NCBI GenBank assembly: GCA_013339895.1
Contig: JABACO010000172.1
Location: 1 to 64,000 of the forward strand
Reading direction: 5' to 3'
Length of the DNA stretch: 64,000 nt
Source: Ephydatia muelleri
Taxonomy: Eukaryota; Porifera; Demospongiae; Spongillida; Spongillidae
Shown one piece after another: positions 10,709-29,705 of the stretch (positions within the stretch are counted from its first letter, which is position 1; every line of letters starts with the position of its first letter). The notes below the pieces were generated by a model. It saw nothing but the letters and a program-made list of their open reading frames with translations. It made no database searches and was not told the DNA's origin. The translations under genes were made by a program, and so were the position numbers.

Positions 10709-11572
10709 ATGAACCAGGATTTGCTTTGGGTTAGTTCAGTGCTCCTTGGACAAAACACGAACTGCAGCAATGGTGATAACAGGAGGAGAGTTCGATTCCC
10801 CACCAGTGTGCTCATGCAGCAGGCCGTCTCAGAGGGAGACGTGCAGGAGATGAAACAACTCGTGTCGCAATACGGCAGCGCAATTGTCAACGAGCCGGAG
10901 CCCAGCGGGATCCCGCCAATCATGCGCGCCATTTTCGAGTGCCAGCTGGAGAGTCTCGCCTTCCTGGTGGAGGCGGGCGCAGACCTGACCGCCCAGGACC
11001 AAGAGGGTTGGAGCGCCCTCCACGTTGCCGCGGCGATGGACGATCTCGAAGCGGCGCGCTACATTTTGCAGCGCTGCAGCTGCGGTGTCGCCACGAAGAA
11101 CGTGGCGCAGCTGAGCAACGGAGAAGGGGAGAGGCCGATAGACCTGGCCGAGTCGATCGAGATGGTCACCCTGCTCCTCGAAGCCGACCTCGTCCTGCGC
11201 AACGACACCAACGAGCTCGCGCTCATCGAGCTCGTCCGCAGGCAGGTGGAGGGGGAAGGAAGTTGCGCCGTCATCAACGAAGCCCTGAGCAGGTCGACCC
11301 CCTACGACTCGATCATGCACCTGGCTGCGGACAGGAACTACACCCTGCTCATCAAGTACCTCGTCGAGTGCAACGCCATGGGGCTGAACGCGAGGGACAG
11401 GAACGGATGGACCCCACTCCACGTGGCCGCCTACAGCAACAGCATCGAGGCCGTCTTGCTCGCGGTTCGTAGCGGCGCTGCGCTTTGCGCCGTGACTAAC
11501 GCGTACGAGAAGGCGTCCGACCTGACCAAGCACAAGACCATACGAGTGCTGTTGGAAGGCGTTTGCATATAA
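10709..11572 (+). CDS. Intronless MYPT/PPP1R27-like ankyrin protein with RVxF PP1-docking motif (copy 1)
   Basis: A 287-residue intact single-exon ORF. Residues 27-30 are RVRF, the PP1 catalytic-subunit docking motif, followed by VLMQQAVSEGDVQEM and ankyrin repeats from about residue 65 to 125 (PSGIPPIMRAI, EGWSALHVAAAMDDLEAARYI). A linker beginning GERPIDLAES follows, then further repeats at about 200-285 (IMHLAADRNYTLLIKYL, NGWTPLHVAAYSNSIEAVLLA, DLTKHKTIRVLLEG). RVxF followed by repeats, a DLAE-type helix, a linker and more repeats is the layout of myosin-phosphatase targeting subunits. A role in targeting PP1 is therefore inferred, not shown. There is no C-terminal CAAX box as in PPP1R16 proteins, and the protein ends near the last repeat. 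GC content rises sharply in the ORF. An A31 tract lies 79 nt past the stop. Confidence 0.85.
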   Translation: MNQDLLWVSSVLLGQNTNCSNGDNRRRVRFPTSVLMQQAVSEGDVQEMKQLVSQYGSAIVNEPEPSGIPPIMRAIFECQLESLAFLVEAGADLTAQDQEGWSALHVAAAMDDLEAARYILQRCSCGVATKNVAQLSNGEGERPIDLAESIEMVTLLLEADLVLRNDTNELALIELVRRQVEGEGSCAVINEALSRSTPYDSIMHLAADRNYTLLIKYLVECNAMGLNARDRNGWTPLHVAAYSNSIEAVLLAVRSGAALCAVTNAYEKASDLTKHKTIRVLLEGVCI

Positions 11573-11646
11573 GAAACGAAGCAGCAGCCTCATACAAGCA
11601 TGTATACGAATGGCGTCCATGCAGAGCGATGCGTAGGAAGATCCGC

Positions 11647-11650
<4 letters not shown>

Positions 11651-11681
<31 letters not shown>
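11651..11681. repeat. A31 tract 79 nt downstream of ankyrin gene 1
   Basis: Thirty-one A on the coding strand shortly after the stop of an intronless gene. This could be the fossil poly(A) tail of a retrocopy. No AATAAA precedes it and no target-site duplication was found, so a plain homopolymer is equally possible. Confidence 0.85.
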
Positions 11682-11683
<2 letters not shown>

Positions 11684-12169
11684 TTGCAGCTAACCCTCAG
11701 CCAACTGAAACCAGCGGGCGCCGCCTCGTACGGAGGACACAATACACAGATCCTCTTATAAACCTGAGTTGGATTTTATGACTTCCACCAACAACTGCTC
11801 ACATATCAAACCAGTGACTGTTGTGTTGCTGTTGATGATCATTGTGCTATTTTAACATTTGAATGCTGCGTTATGAAGCGTATTTGTATAATTGTGTAGT
11901 GAATGTATGAATTGAGAAACAAACGCCTGTCACAAGGGAGGGATGGGAATAAGGATGTAAGCAGCTTGACCAATCCATGTAGTATGCATGAAACCAGCGT
12001 GAATGCATTGACTTTCTATTCTCAATGTGCATTTACTTCAAGTTTGCAAGATAACAGACTCTCTCCATTCACTGAGATTTTTGTGGATCAAGGTTTCTAT
12101 ATTCTCTGCCAGGTTGTGGGGTGGGATTTGTACTGCATGTCCATTCATGATTCAGATTGTGGGGAGGCT

Positions 12170-12187
12170 GGGGGGGGGGGGGGGGGG
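12170..12187. repeat. G18 homopolymer
   Basis: Eighteen consecutive G in otherwise AT-rich intergenic DNA. The stretch 11682-12380 contains no other recognisable feature. Confidence 0.95.
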
Positions 12188-12380
12188 ATTTTATTTTCTC
12201 TACACATGCTTCAGACTAAGGTGATAAGGGTTGCTCATGTGAAGACTTACCTCTAATCCTTTGCTGACAACTGTTTTATCATACAGCCTGAAGCATGCCT
12301 GAGAAACACCCGCATCCCACAAACTTAACCATACATTGCAACCTGATCCCCCACGAACTGAAGCACACATGCTTGAGTCA

Positions 12381-12532
12381 GTGGTGGTGGTGGTGGTGGT
12401 GGTGGTGGTGGTGGTGGTGGTGGTGGTGGTGGTGGTGGTGGTGGTGGTGGTGGTGGTGGTGGTGGTGGTGGTGGTGGTGGTGGTGGTGGTGGTGGTGGTG
12501 GTGGTGGTGGTGGTGGTGGTGGTGGTGGTGGT
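12381..12532. repeat. (GTG)n trinucleotide array, about 50 units
   Basis: A pure 152-bp GTG array. It is open in all frames (Val, Trp or Gly runs; His on -), but no coding context surrounds it. Confidence 0.97.
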
Positions 12533-14780
12533 TACAAAATGTTATCAAACGTGTGTTTGTGACTAAACATGTACAATAGTGCAATTCCTGTAAAACCACC
12601 TCGATCCCCAAACAACACTTTCCCAATGGGAAAGGATTGAAGACAAACAACTCCAGCGAGGCACAGGCATTCCATGACTCCTTGGTGGCATTAGCAACAT
12701 ACCAACCTTACAGCTTCAAAGAGCAGCAGAGCAGTGAATAAGATACAACTTTCCACACCAAATGTCACCCCCCATCCTGGTATTGAAAAAACTTTCTTTG
12801 ATGGCTATTAGAATGGAATCAGTACTGAATACCTGACCCCATTATGGAGTACCTTGGGTACCATGCCCCACAACGAGGCTTGCATACAGCAACTCAATAA
12901 GAACAACTAGTTTTTCCATAGTACACAAAATTCACCCAGCAACTAGAAAGAGAGGAGAAATAAATAAAAAAAGAGATAAGAAAAAGTCACTTATTCACAT
13001 AAACTCTTGGCATCATTTGAGCCATTACATCACCGTCATGTGCAGCCAGTTAGGCTTGTGAGGCTGTGTAGACTCAGTGCCAAGGCCTGTATGGCGCTTT
13101 GTGGGGTAGGGGCATGCTGGTATGTGTAAGGTTAGACTGGGTCACGTTAGCTTGGTCCCACTAAACCACCCAGGCAGGGTGACCACATCTGATCTCACCT
13201 GGCTCCCCATATCACCTCACTGGAATGGTGATAGTTGTGTGTACAACATGTGTCCGATAGCTTCATGCTTTTGGTGCTGGGATGGAAGAGATGGTTATTT
13301 AATATGGTTCCATTGTTTACATTGCTTAATGTTGGCAGATTGATAGCACATAAAGAGGTGTGGTAGAGTTGAAACCTTGTAAAATTACAACAGCAACAAT
13401 GACACCAGCAGCGTAACCAAATTGATAAACATGAGGATAAAGACTATTTGCTGTGTTTTTATATATATATATATTTTAATCTAACAATACAATGTATTGT
13501 ACTGTTTACATTGCATGTAAGATAAGAATGAACACTTTTCTGCCTTCTGCTCTGGTTGACAAATTAATTTGCTTTTCATTGTTCTGTTCTTATCTCCCAC
13601 GCAGGTTGCATACTGCATAGCTTCACACCATCTCACACAGACCACAATACCATTGCCCCATAAAAATATACCTCAATAATATTCCATATATACCCTTTAC
13701 TCAATTTGGCTGGACAGTGGTCCAGAATAGTTGCACAAATAATTAAAATAAGTGATAAATACATTGCCTAGATATCATTACCCAGTATAGAACACAAGAA
13801 GGAAAAGGATTAAACTCTCCCAAGTGTATACCTTACTGTTTTGTCCTCCATCCTGAATGCCTTTATCTTCTCCCTGTCTTGAGCTACGATTAGGAGCACA
13901 TCATCAAAGCATGCACGAGCAATGGCTTCTCACCCCCCTCCTGTTCTGACGACATGTCGCTTTTAAGTAATATCTAAACACACGTACTCTGATACGCGGA
14001 TACTTCTTTCTTGAATTTCGATGTGTTGATATAAACGATAACATCTAGCACACATGGATGTAAACACCTGCAGGCACAGTATTCCAACCACTCCACAAAT
14101 GCATGTACTTGTATCACACACAGAACCTGAGAAAACACATGCATGTACAACAGACACATGTAGCTACTTACTTATGTGCCTTGTGCAACATCTCACAGGT
14201 TCCTTTCCAGCATGTTTGCAGCAATTTATATGTTCCTGACAACTATTCATTGCAGTAATTCCCAATTTCTTAGATGGTTCCTCATTTTTTAATGGTTTCA
14301 TTGAGCAACCCATACAGCATCCATTTGGAAACGATTTCTTCATAAACTTAGTATTCAGCATATGCTGGTTGTTGGTCTGCCTGAAAGCCAAGTATAATGT
14401 GAATAGGAAGTATGCCATGTGTTCCAAATAGTGCCCTACTGATCTTCAAGGATTGGTATTTGGCCAAATTAGATTATCATGGTGCGGAACCTGAAGTACA
14501 CTGCCTGGGCTCCAGACGGTTGCAATAGGTTTGTCAAGTTCTGTAACCTTTAGTGATGTTATTATGAGTCACGTTGGGTAGAATTCAAATCCAAGTAGGC
14601 AAGACATTTCCCCTATTCATGTCAACATCAACTTGATTGCACTACATGCTAAATATTGTTTGGCACCTCAACAGGTCAAATGGTGACACAAGTAGTGGCA
14701 CGTATATAAATGAACAAACACAAAATCATTGCAATCACATGTTCAGGTCAAATTGTGCATGCATGTGTGCCACCACAAAT
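12533..14780. other. Unannotated intergenic sequence
   Basis: AT-rich sequence with short open frames only. A (TA)5 tract occurs near 13462. No exon pattern, RNA gene or transposon end was recognised. Confidence 0.4.
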
Positions 14781-14802
14781 GCATAAAACATAAACACATG
14801 CA

Positions 14803-14997
14803 CACACATACATACACACATACCACACATACACACACACACACATACACACATACACACATACACACATACACACACATACACACATACACACATACAC
14901 ACATACACACACATACACACATACACACACACATACACACATACACACATACACACATACACACATACACACATACACACATACACACATACATACT
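14803..14997. repeat. (ACACAT)n / CA-rich microsatellite
   Basis: About 190 bp of ACACATAC units grading into CA dinucleotides. Cys/Val and His/Thr frames through it are repeat artefacts. Confidence 0.92.
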
Positions 14998-15099
14998 TGC
15001 AACATAAACGTGTGTTCACATGCAATTGAGTGTATGCTGTGGGAGGTTCCTGAACATGGTTGCAAGGTGTTTTATACAACTGGTCATGATGCCAACATT

Positions 15100-15280
15100 G
15101 GGGGGGGGGGGGGGGGGAGGGGTTGGCATTGAGGGGGAAGGGGGAGGAGCAGGAATATGGATATGTGGGTGGGAAAAAGGGATGCCAATGAAGTGAGGGA
15201 GGGGGAGGACGAGGGATGAGGTCTAAGAGTGTGAGGATGACATCAAGGCAAGTAGGAGGAGGTGGGGGGAGAGATGCATT
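15100..15280. repeat. G18 run followed by a purine-rich (GGGAGG) strand-biased tract
   Basis: Eighteen G at 15100-15117, then about 160 bp that is strongly purine-rich on + (GGGGGAAGGGGGAGGAG). It could adopt triplex or G-quadruplex structures. No coding signal was seen. Confidence 0.75.
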
Positions 15281-15474
15281 CTCAATCAAGGTGGGTTCAA
15301 GGTGTCTTGCAACATACACTTATTCTGTAATTCTTCACTAAGGAGCTTGAAAACTGGATTATAACGTTGTTGTGCAAACAAACCATTTTAAGAAAATTAG
15401 GTATGCCTTGACCCCATGCATACCTAACATCTCCTAGGTACATAGCATTACCGTGGTATTCTTGTTATGGTGTT

Positions 15475-15662
15475 GACAGTGTGTATGTGTGCGCGTGCAT
15501 GTGTGAGTGTGTGCGTGCATGTGTGTGTGAGTGTGTGCATGCAAGTGTGTGTGTGCGCGTGCATGTGTGAGTGTGTGTGTGCATGCGTGTGTGAGTGTGT
15601 GTGCATGTGTGAGTGTGTGTGCATGTGTGAGTGTGTGCGTGCATGTGTGTGAGTGTGCGTGC
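15475..15662. repeat. TG-rich minisatellite (GTGCATGTGTGAGTGTGTGC) at the left edge of the foldback element
   Basis: Units of about 20-24 bp mixing GTGCATG and TGTGAG. The same sequence in the same orientation resumes at 26500-26640, right after the foldback element. The element therefore appears to sit inside a pre-existing TG minisatellite. Confidence 0.85.
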
Positions 15663-16494
15663 ATATGGAATGTTATTCGTGCCAAAACTATCGCAACGTC
15701 CTCTGTAGAAACACCGCAACACCACAAGACAACAGCGTTGTGCGCTTCATTGCTCGTGCGTGCTGCGCGGAATTTCTGACTTACCGCATATCCATTTATA
15801 CATACATATCTGGCCACAGCCTGTGCAGCGCGCAATTTCTGACCTTACCGCATATCCGACGTATGTTATTAATTCATTCTAACTTTGCCCAATAATAATA
15901 TTAAACGAATTTTTAAAAATATTACCAAGGTATGTTTATACTATAGTGCTCTACAAAGAGAATACGCAACAGTTTTAGAACTTGCGTGTCTACTTTCAGA
16001 CCATCGATACCAGCATGGATTGTTTTAATTATGAAACATAAGTTTCTGCTACGGTTACTAGTACTGTCCTTTTTTTGCGCTAAAGAATGCTATTTCTGGT
16101 AAGGAAAGACCACCCCCCTTTTCCCATATTTCCAATCCAGCTCTGTGCTGCCATCTCCTTCTGATACCGGGCTTTATTTCTCGCAGCTACCATTGATATC
16201 GGAGGATCTCACCGGGTTGTGGTGACGGGTACAGCCGGATTTATCGAATAGGCCTACCACTCGTCCGTCTCCACGCTTCTGGCACCACGGAACGGAAACC
16301 AACTGTTTCTACTAATCATACCTGACATTATTCATTCGGTCTGCCATTGTTCACTGTCTATAGTCCCTGCTGAAGGCGACTCTGTGAACAAAATGAGGGG
16401 GTAACCGCAGGGGCTTACTTCACAGCAATTTGCTCTCCCTACTGCCTCCTCTATCTGTCTCCCTTCCCTTTCCTTCGCTCACTACCTCCTTAGA

Positions 16495-16758
16495 TCCATT
16501 GCAGTCCTCTGTACTAGACCACACTGATGTCATTCTAAGGGCTCCTGCATTTCACCCTTATGGCAGTCAGCAGTACTCGTCAAGAGCTGCTCCCAAGCTT
16601 GTGTATAGTGGAGCACCAACAGCTGCAGGCTCTTCACAAGGAGTTTTGTCAGCAGCTGGTTGGCACCAGATACTTGGGTCAGTATGCCAATGCAGCTATC
16701 CACAACAGATGTATGACATATCACACGATGCCAGAGGGAAGGAGAACTTGATCAGCAG
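16495..16758 (+). CDS. Possible exon repeated in all three foldback copies, unrecognised product
   Basis: An open block ending at a good donor (CAGCAG then GTGAGCC at 16759). Two frames are open. One reads AFHPYGSQQYSSRAAP and reaches the donor. The other reads EHQQLQALHKEFCQQLVG, helix-like, but stops at 16751. Counterparts lie on the - strand at 25411-25674 and, with small changes, at about 21650-21896. Near-perfect conservation between arms reflects recent duplication and is not evidence of selection. Function unknown; it may not be coding. Confidence 0.25.
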
Positions 16759-17172
16759 GTGAGCCAAACAAATAGATTACAAAAATTCCCTCCTCTTTAT
16801 CCTCCCACCTTCCCTCCTCCCCTTCTATGCTCCCCTAATCCCAGGGCTGGGGGGTTCAAAGGGGTCAAAAACTCCCCTTCCGTAATGAAGGTCACAAGTG
16901 ACATGACCCGCTATGTTCCAATAATGAATTATTATTAGGCGCATGTTTTCAATGGTACTACTGACTGTTTTAATAGTACAATTTGTCTGCATTTAAAATA
17001 AGGTCCCTCTAAGTATACTCACTCACACACATCCGACCCCCTCACCCCTCGTAAATCTTGCTACGGCCCTGTATTCTCCTCCCCCTCCTCTCCTTCCTCT
17101 ATCCCTCCTGCTTTGCTGGTGAACAGCCTCGTAACAGTACATATGACTCTTCTCTCTTCCTCCATACTTCAG

Positions 17173-17328
17173 GCCACTTCCTCATCATTTAACGTGCTAG
17201 CTGAACTGGAAGCCATTCGGCACAAGAGGGACGAAGCAGCACAGCAAAATGAAGCCCCAGTTGCTGGATCTGTTGAAGGCCAATCAGTACCTGTAAAAAT
17301 CGAGACACTAGTGAGAAAAGTGGTCTAG
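17173..17328 (+). CDS. Possible terminal exon in the foldback arm, unrecognised product
   Basis: After the acceptor CATACTTCAG (ending 17172) a 51-codon frame begins ATSSSFNVLAELEAIRHKRD and ends with TAG at 17326-17328. Its composition is natural and includes a charged helix. The phase does not join the donor at 16758 in the longer frame, so the two may not belong together. The right arm carries an identical copy (24841-24996, - strand); the middle copy has an internal deletion near 21215. Confidence 0.3.
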   Translation, partial: ATSSSFNVLAELEAIRHKRDEAAQQNEAPVAGSVEGQSVPVKIETLVRKVV

Positions 17329-17753
17329 TTAAAACTGTGCAACCGTACTGGCGGCAACAGCCAGGTGGAAAGAGTGTATGTTAGCGGTGTCATTGGAATG
17401 TTTAGACCTACTATCCAAGCAACAGACTGGTCACTTCTCCAGTTATCATTTTCTTTGCATGCGCAAGTGTGCGCGCGTGTGTATGTATGTGTGTGTGTGC
17501 TCAGTCCACTGATCAGGTTATCACAATCTCTTTGCATATGCATGTGTGTATATGTCTGTGAAGTGTGTGTGTTGTCATTGGGAGTGTTTGTTTATAAGGT
17601 GTGCTATTCGGTTAAATTGATAGTTTTTACCTCTCATCTGTAGAGCAATCCAACTGATCTAAGTTGATCTCTTTGTACATGTATCTGCACCTTTTGGTTT
17701 TGGATTTTTTAAAAATTAAATGGTACATGTCATGTACCCAGCTTCTGTGTGTG

Positions 17754-17772
17754 TGCATGTGTGTGTGTGTGT

Positions 17773-17816
<44 letters not shown>
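17754..17816. repeat. (TG)n microsatellite, left foldback arm
   Basis: About 60 bp, shorter than the matching CA tracts in the other two copies (20513-20649 and 24274-24387). The length differences show independent microsatellite change since duplication. Confidence 0.9.
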
Positions 17817-20000
17817 AAGGAGCTAGAAGTGTGCATAAGGTACCGTTGAGAGCTCTTTGGTATCTTTGTTATTCAGGTCAAACAATAGTTTGGAATCATG
17901 AAGGTCTTTAAGAACCAGAACCTAGATGGATTCTTTGTTGAAGACCAGTGCTGCAGCCTTTGCTGAAATTACAGGCACTAATAACTGGAATTGAGGGGAT
18001 TTAATCAGTCATGTTGAACACTTGAAGACATTCTTTTATCACATTGCTGTTCCGCTAGTGATTGGAGTAAATGTACTCTCAGTTGTTTTATTATTTTTGT
18101 GGATGTTGTTTATCACACACAAAAATCAGATTTTGTTTAGCTTGCATGCTTTGTAGCTCCTGGTAGATTTAAAACAAGAGATTGTTTTACAGTATATCTA
18201 TGCTTTTACAATTATAATAAGCACGATGCCTATTATTGAACAGAGTGTTAAAATGCAGAAAATAACGTACTCGATAACAACTGAAATGCACTCTTGAAAT
18301 CAAATCCATCGTTTCCTATAACATATCATTGCCTCAGTTCCATTTCGCAAGTTGAAGCCGGCTGTTGGGAATGATGTTAATGGCACCTTGTCAAATTCCA
18401 TAGCAAGGATTGCATCCATCCCTGTGAAGAAATGTAAAATGGATTGGGTCAAATGCCCATGTAATGTGAAGACAAAAAGAATAAAAAAATTCCTAGCATG
18501 AACAATACGAGATGGGACTAACCTCCACAAACTTTGCAACATGTGTAAACAAAATATCGTTTCAATCTGTTGTGGGTGAAATGTGACAGAACAATGCACA
18601 CGTAATGTTTTAAATCTCTCTATGGATTGATCCATAGCCATAGCTACTTTAAATTTTAAAGTACAATAATAGTCCTGCAGTAATGCTCTTATGTTGTGGC
18701 ATCTTGCTATTTCCAATCTCAAATAGTGCATTTGCTGCATAATCAGCACCCGATTAGTAATTATGTGCAGGTTACGTAAAGCTACTGGTTTAGCTACTTC
18801 ACGTACAATACCGTGTGTCTCATTATTCTACTACCTTCTGTATAAATTATCAGGAATATCACAAACATCAACAGCAATGTTATGTTTGTAAACAAACCTT
18901 AGCTTGCACAATTCACATTGCAGAGTTTACACTCGATAATAAAACTGCTGTGCCTGCATTTCATGCCAGTAAGGACACCATTGATTATTTGCATGTGCAT
19001 GAAGAAGTACATATGTTGACCTCCTAAAGTACAGCACAATGCATATAAGTATAATACCTTAAGCAGCCTAGAAGGATCAAAGCTACTTTTATTTGCTTCC
19101 TGGCATCATTGAAAACAATTTTTAGCCTAATTGCAATTCTCAGTGGTTCCAAAGAAGATAGATTAGCATAAAACAATTTCACCAACAATATATATTAATA
19201 CTGATGCATTGAGATAAATGTTTTTAAAACAAACAACACAAAAAGCATTAATTATAGTACTTCACAGCTCTAAACATAAATAACAATATAATTATCGTTA
19301 TATCTAAACAGGTAAATCCTCTAGTTAGTAAAAAATGAAATACATATAGTAACCTTGTTTGCAGACACAATATCCTTCAATGTCAGATGAATTGTGGGTT
19401 GAAAGAATATATAAGTGAGATTGTACAAAAGGTAGTAGAATAATGTGTCACATAGTATTGTACATGAAGTTGCTAAATCTTTACTTAACCTGCACATAAT
19501 TATTAATAGATAATGGTTGCAAGAAAGGATAGAGAATTGTTTGGTGCTGATTATGCAGCGAATGCAGTATTTGAGATAGGTAATAGCAAGATGTCAATTG
19601 GCATCACTAATACATTAGAGCATTACTTCAGGACAATCAAAGTGAAAGTAGTTATGGATCAATTCATAGAGGGATTAAAAGCATTATTTGTGCATTGTTA
19701 ATCCACAATAGATTGAAATGATATTTTGTTCGCACGTCGCAAAGTTAGTAGAGGTTAGTCCCATCTTGTATAGGAATTAATTATTTTGTCTTCTTGACGT
19801 GAAATTGATTTTAGAAGAGCAGTTTTTAAATGAGGCAGATGGTACGTCTTGTCAAGGTACATTTGCATACGTGTTACCAACATTCTCTTCCAGATGGGAA
19901 AATGCTCCATGGGCGTTTGATCCAGTCCATTTTAATGACCCCACTGCAAGAATCCCAACAGCTGAAACTTGCAAAATGGAAATGAAGGGATGATATGGTG

Positions 20001-22058
<2,058 letters not shown>

Positions 22059-22129
22059 AGTCCATTTTAATGACCCCACTGCAAGATTCCCAACAGCTGA
22101 AACTTGCAAAATGGAAGTTTCAGCTGTTG

Positions 22130-26497
<4,368 letters not shown>

Positions 26498-26499
26498 GC

Positions 26500-26760
26500 A
26501 GTGTGTGTGTGTGTGTGTGCGTGCATGTGTGAGTGTGTGCGTGCATGTGTGTGTGAGTGTGTGCATGCAAGTGTGTGAGTGTGTGCGCATGTGTGAGTGT
26601 GTGCGTGCATGTGTGTGTGAGTGTGTGCGTGCATAGGAGTGCGTACATGCATCATCACTTTTGTGTATATGTGCTATGTGTATCTATGTATATGTCTGTG
26701 TGTGCATACACTTATGTGTGTGCATATACATACATTTGTGTTGTATGTGCATGTGCAAGC
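26500..26760. repeat. TG-rich minisatellite at the right edge of the foldback element
   Basis: It repeats the flank at 15475-15662 in direct orientation, including GTGAGTGTGTGCATGCAAGT, and then decays into TGTATG-type sequence. It acts as a direct repeat bracketing the inverted element. Confidence 0.8.
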
Positions 26761-27956
26761 ATGTCTATTATAACATCTACGGATTTATGCTCTGCCACCA
26801 TTTGTTACATATCTTTGATTACGTTATTACATTATGGTAACTGAGCAGTTCAGAACATCTTCATACCAGGTTACCATGGTCACACCACATGTCTTTAAGT
26901 AAACTATTTAATTGCAACTGAAAACTTAGCTGTTTTCCTATGTGTTTGGTCAGGAATGGGCAGGTTGCCAGGTAGCTCAAAAGAGAAATGAATATGTCAC
27001 CTTTGGAGGATTTTTACTCTTGGTGGAAAACAAACATATTTACCAAGAGGAAAAGGAAGAGCTATTTGCACCTGCACAGTTGCACAAACGTACATAGAGG
27101 CAAGCTACCGTCTCAAAAGGTATGTCAGGGCATCAGCAGGGAGCAGTTGCTAGGCAACAGCAGTAAATGGGTGTTGGCTGTCAATATTCTGCAGTGCATA
27201 GTGTTGTTGGTTGCACCTACCAACTGCATTGCTTCAAATTCTTTTATCCGGTACTTTACAGTTTTGCATTAAGAATGCATTACCACATAACCCTTTGTTA
27301 TGACGACCACATTGCATTTGAAGTTCAGGACATTTGCACAAGCAAGAAAATGTTCTTGCATTTGAGCAGACAAGATGCACGTTAATTTTTAGGCATACAT
27401 GTTGAGGTTATCACTGGATTTGGTGCATTTTGTTAAGGCAATGTGGGTGGCTTGGTGAGAGAAAGGCCTTGAGGGCTGTATGTTATCAAAAGCTCCAAAC
27501 AATGCTGCAACAAAGTTATAGACATATGGTCAGACCTTACTAGTAAACGACCAGGGCAATACCTATTTGTCCTGTCCCATGACCCATGTAATTATTTATT
27601 AGTAACATCTAGGCAAATACTCAGCCATGTGTTTTCACTTTCACTTCAGCATTACACAAATGCCAAAGTGTTCGGCTGTCTGGATCAGTGCAAGTTCCTG
27701 GGAAGGGCATGACGTATTTTGCTGTGCAGGATACATATTATACCACTATGGTAGTTATTATTATTTTTTTTTTTGTTTGTTTTGGAAGTCTTGCTGCTGG
27801 CCCAACTCAAATCCAATTTGACACATTTACCTACCTCTAATTGTCAACACTGATCTCATTACAAGACATCCTATACTGACGTAATTGTAAATGATGTGCA
27901 TTCAGTTTCTTTTTGATTGATTGAACAATAAAATTATTTTATCACACATTTTGCTC
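26761..27956. other. Unannotated intergenic sequence
   Basis: AT-rich unique sequence. Short open frames (for example near 26988-27272) lack start context, domains or splice structure and are not called. Confidence 0.4.
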
Positions 27957-28310
<354 letters not shown>

Positions 28311-29705
28311 TGATGGCTTCAAAAATATCATCCATTGCGGATGATGTGATTCTTCGGGCGGGGATATGCATTGATAAGTGCCATCATCTCACCATACCAT
28401 CCCACAATAAGGCTGGGATTCTGATCTTTATTTTTTCTTGTGTCTATAAATTACAAATCCATAATATAGCAATGAGGTTAAAATGGCGATGGTGTGATGA
28501 GCATGATGACAAAACCTGGTTTACGAGCTAATTATAGAATACAATGCAATTATAGAAGTTTTCCTTTGTTCTGCGGGTGGGGCACGAAGTGATTTGAAGC
28601 TGATAAAATGCATTCCACACAAATAAAAATATGAATACATCAGTTCAGATTCTGTCCCACTTGTGCATGTCCTTATGTCCCAGATTTTTCACTAGTATCT
28701 TGATTTCACTTCCCAAACGTCTCAATGAACATGCAGCTGTATGTACATATGACAGCAACAACAACAAAAAGAGTTGACTTAAATTATCTGATTATTAAAA
28801 GACAACCTTGGAAGTTAAAGCCATGTATACCAACATCATGATGTTATTGCGTCAGGGTGTTGCTTACATGTGCCAACTTCTCTTTGTCTCAAACAGTAGG
28901 CCGGCGTGCATAACGAATTTAATTATATGGCATTAAGGATGGAAGAATTCTTTTTAAAAATTGAAATCAACTAAAATTACATTGTTATACATGTACCCAC
29001 GCCAAGAAACCAGATGCGACATGCAGTGATGATGACTGACATTTTGTTGAGAAATGGAGACAGTGAGAGGAGTTATATGGTGGACTCTAAAAGGAAGAAG
29101 AAGAGGAAGGTGATTGAATGAGTTTTGAGAAGCAAGCTATAGGCAATAGTAAGTTTCTAGAAAACTGTTTGTGGCAACTGATGTAAAAATTGAGTTAGGG
29201 TTCCTAATAACCTAAGAGTATACCAGCGTTATCGACCTCACATGCGTGATGGAGGAGAGGGAAGGGGGATAGAGGACGCAGTAGTGACTAGGGCAGATAT
29301 AATATACTCACAAGCGTGCCAGTTCGTACTAGAATCACCTGCCCACAGTTAACAAATAAATTCCCACACACCGCGAGTGGGTATAATACTTTGGCAGTGA
29401 GGTATATAAGAGGCATACAAGGATTTACTCGCAGACTTTCAAATATATTGTATACAATGTCACAGGCAAACACACACATGATAAGGTACAGTGATAGGAG
29501 GTTGAAAAAAAAAGGAAACAAAAAAAACCTGGACCCTAGCTTGAAGAGCTCTGTAGGGTATAATGCTGGTATATGCCTGCATTTGAGCGCAACCCGCACA
29601 TCTTCTACATGATTGCAGGCAACCAGAACTGAAAACAAAACACAAGACACGTGCTTGAGACAGTGTCAAGTGGTAACAAACAAAAACAAGACGTTTTAGG
29701 AGTGA
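28311..29705. other. Unannotated sequence downstream of ankyrin gene 2
   Basis: No gene recognised. On the + strand A-rich stretches occur at 29505-29528, within about 200 bp of the 3' end of the - strand ankyrin gene; they read as T-runs on the gene's own strand. Confidence 0.4.

Larger units (their letters stand above)
15663..20000 (+). repeat. Left arm of the foldback element
   Basis: About 4.3 kb pairing with 22130-26497. From outside in it holds an exon-like block (16430-17328), a TG microsatellite (17754-17816), a decayed inverted pair (18300-18760 / 19500-20000) and an AT-rich spacer between them (18815-19490). Confidence 0.8.

Noticed and set aside
10829..11620. 263-codon open frame on the - strand opposite ankyrin gene 1
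   Set aside because: It is the antisense shadow of a GC-rich real gene. Its composition (Val/Asp/Arg-rich, no domains) and the strong ankyrin match on + favour the + gene. The 177-codon + frame at 10939-11472 is a shadow for the same reason.
12295..12650. Poly-Trp, poly-Val and poly-His frames
   Set aside because: Direct translation of the (GTG)n array; no start context, splice sites or flanking coding sequence.
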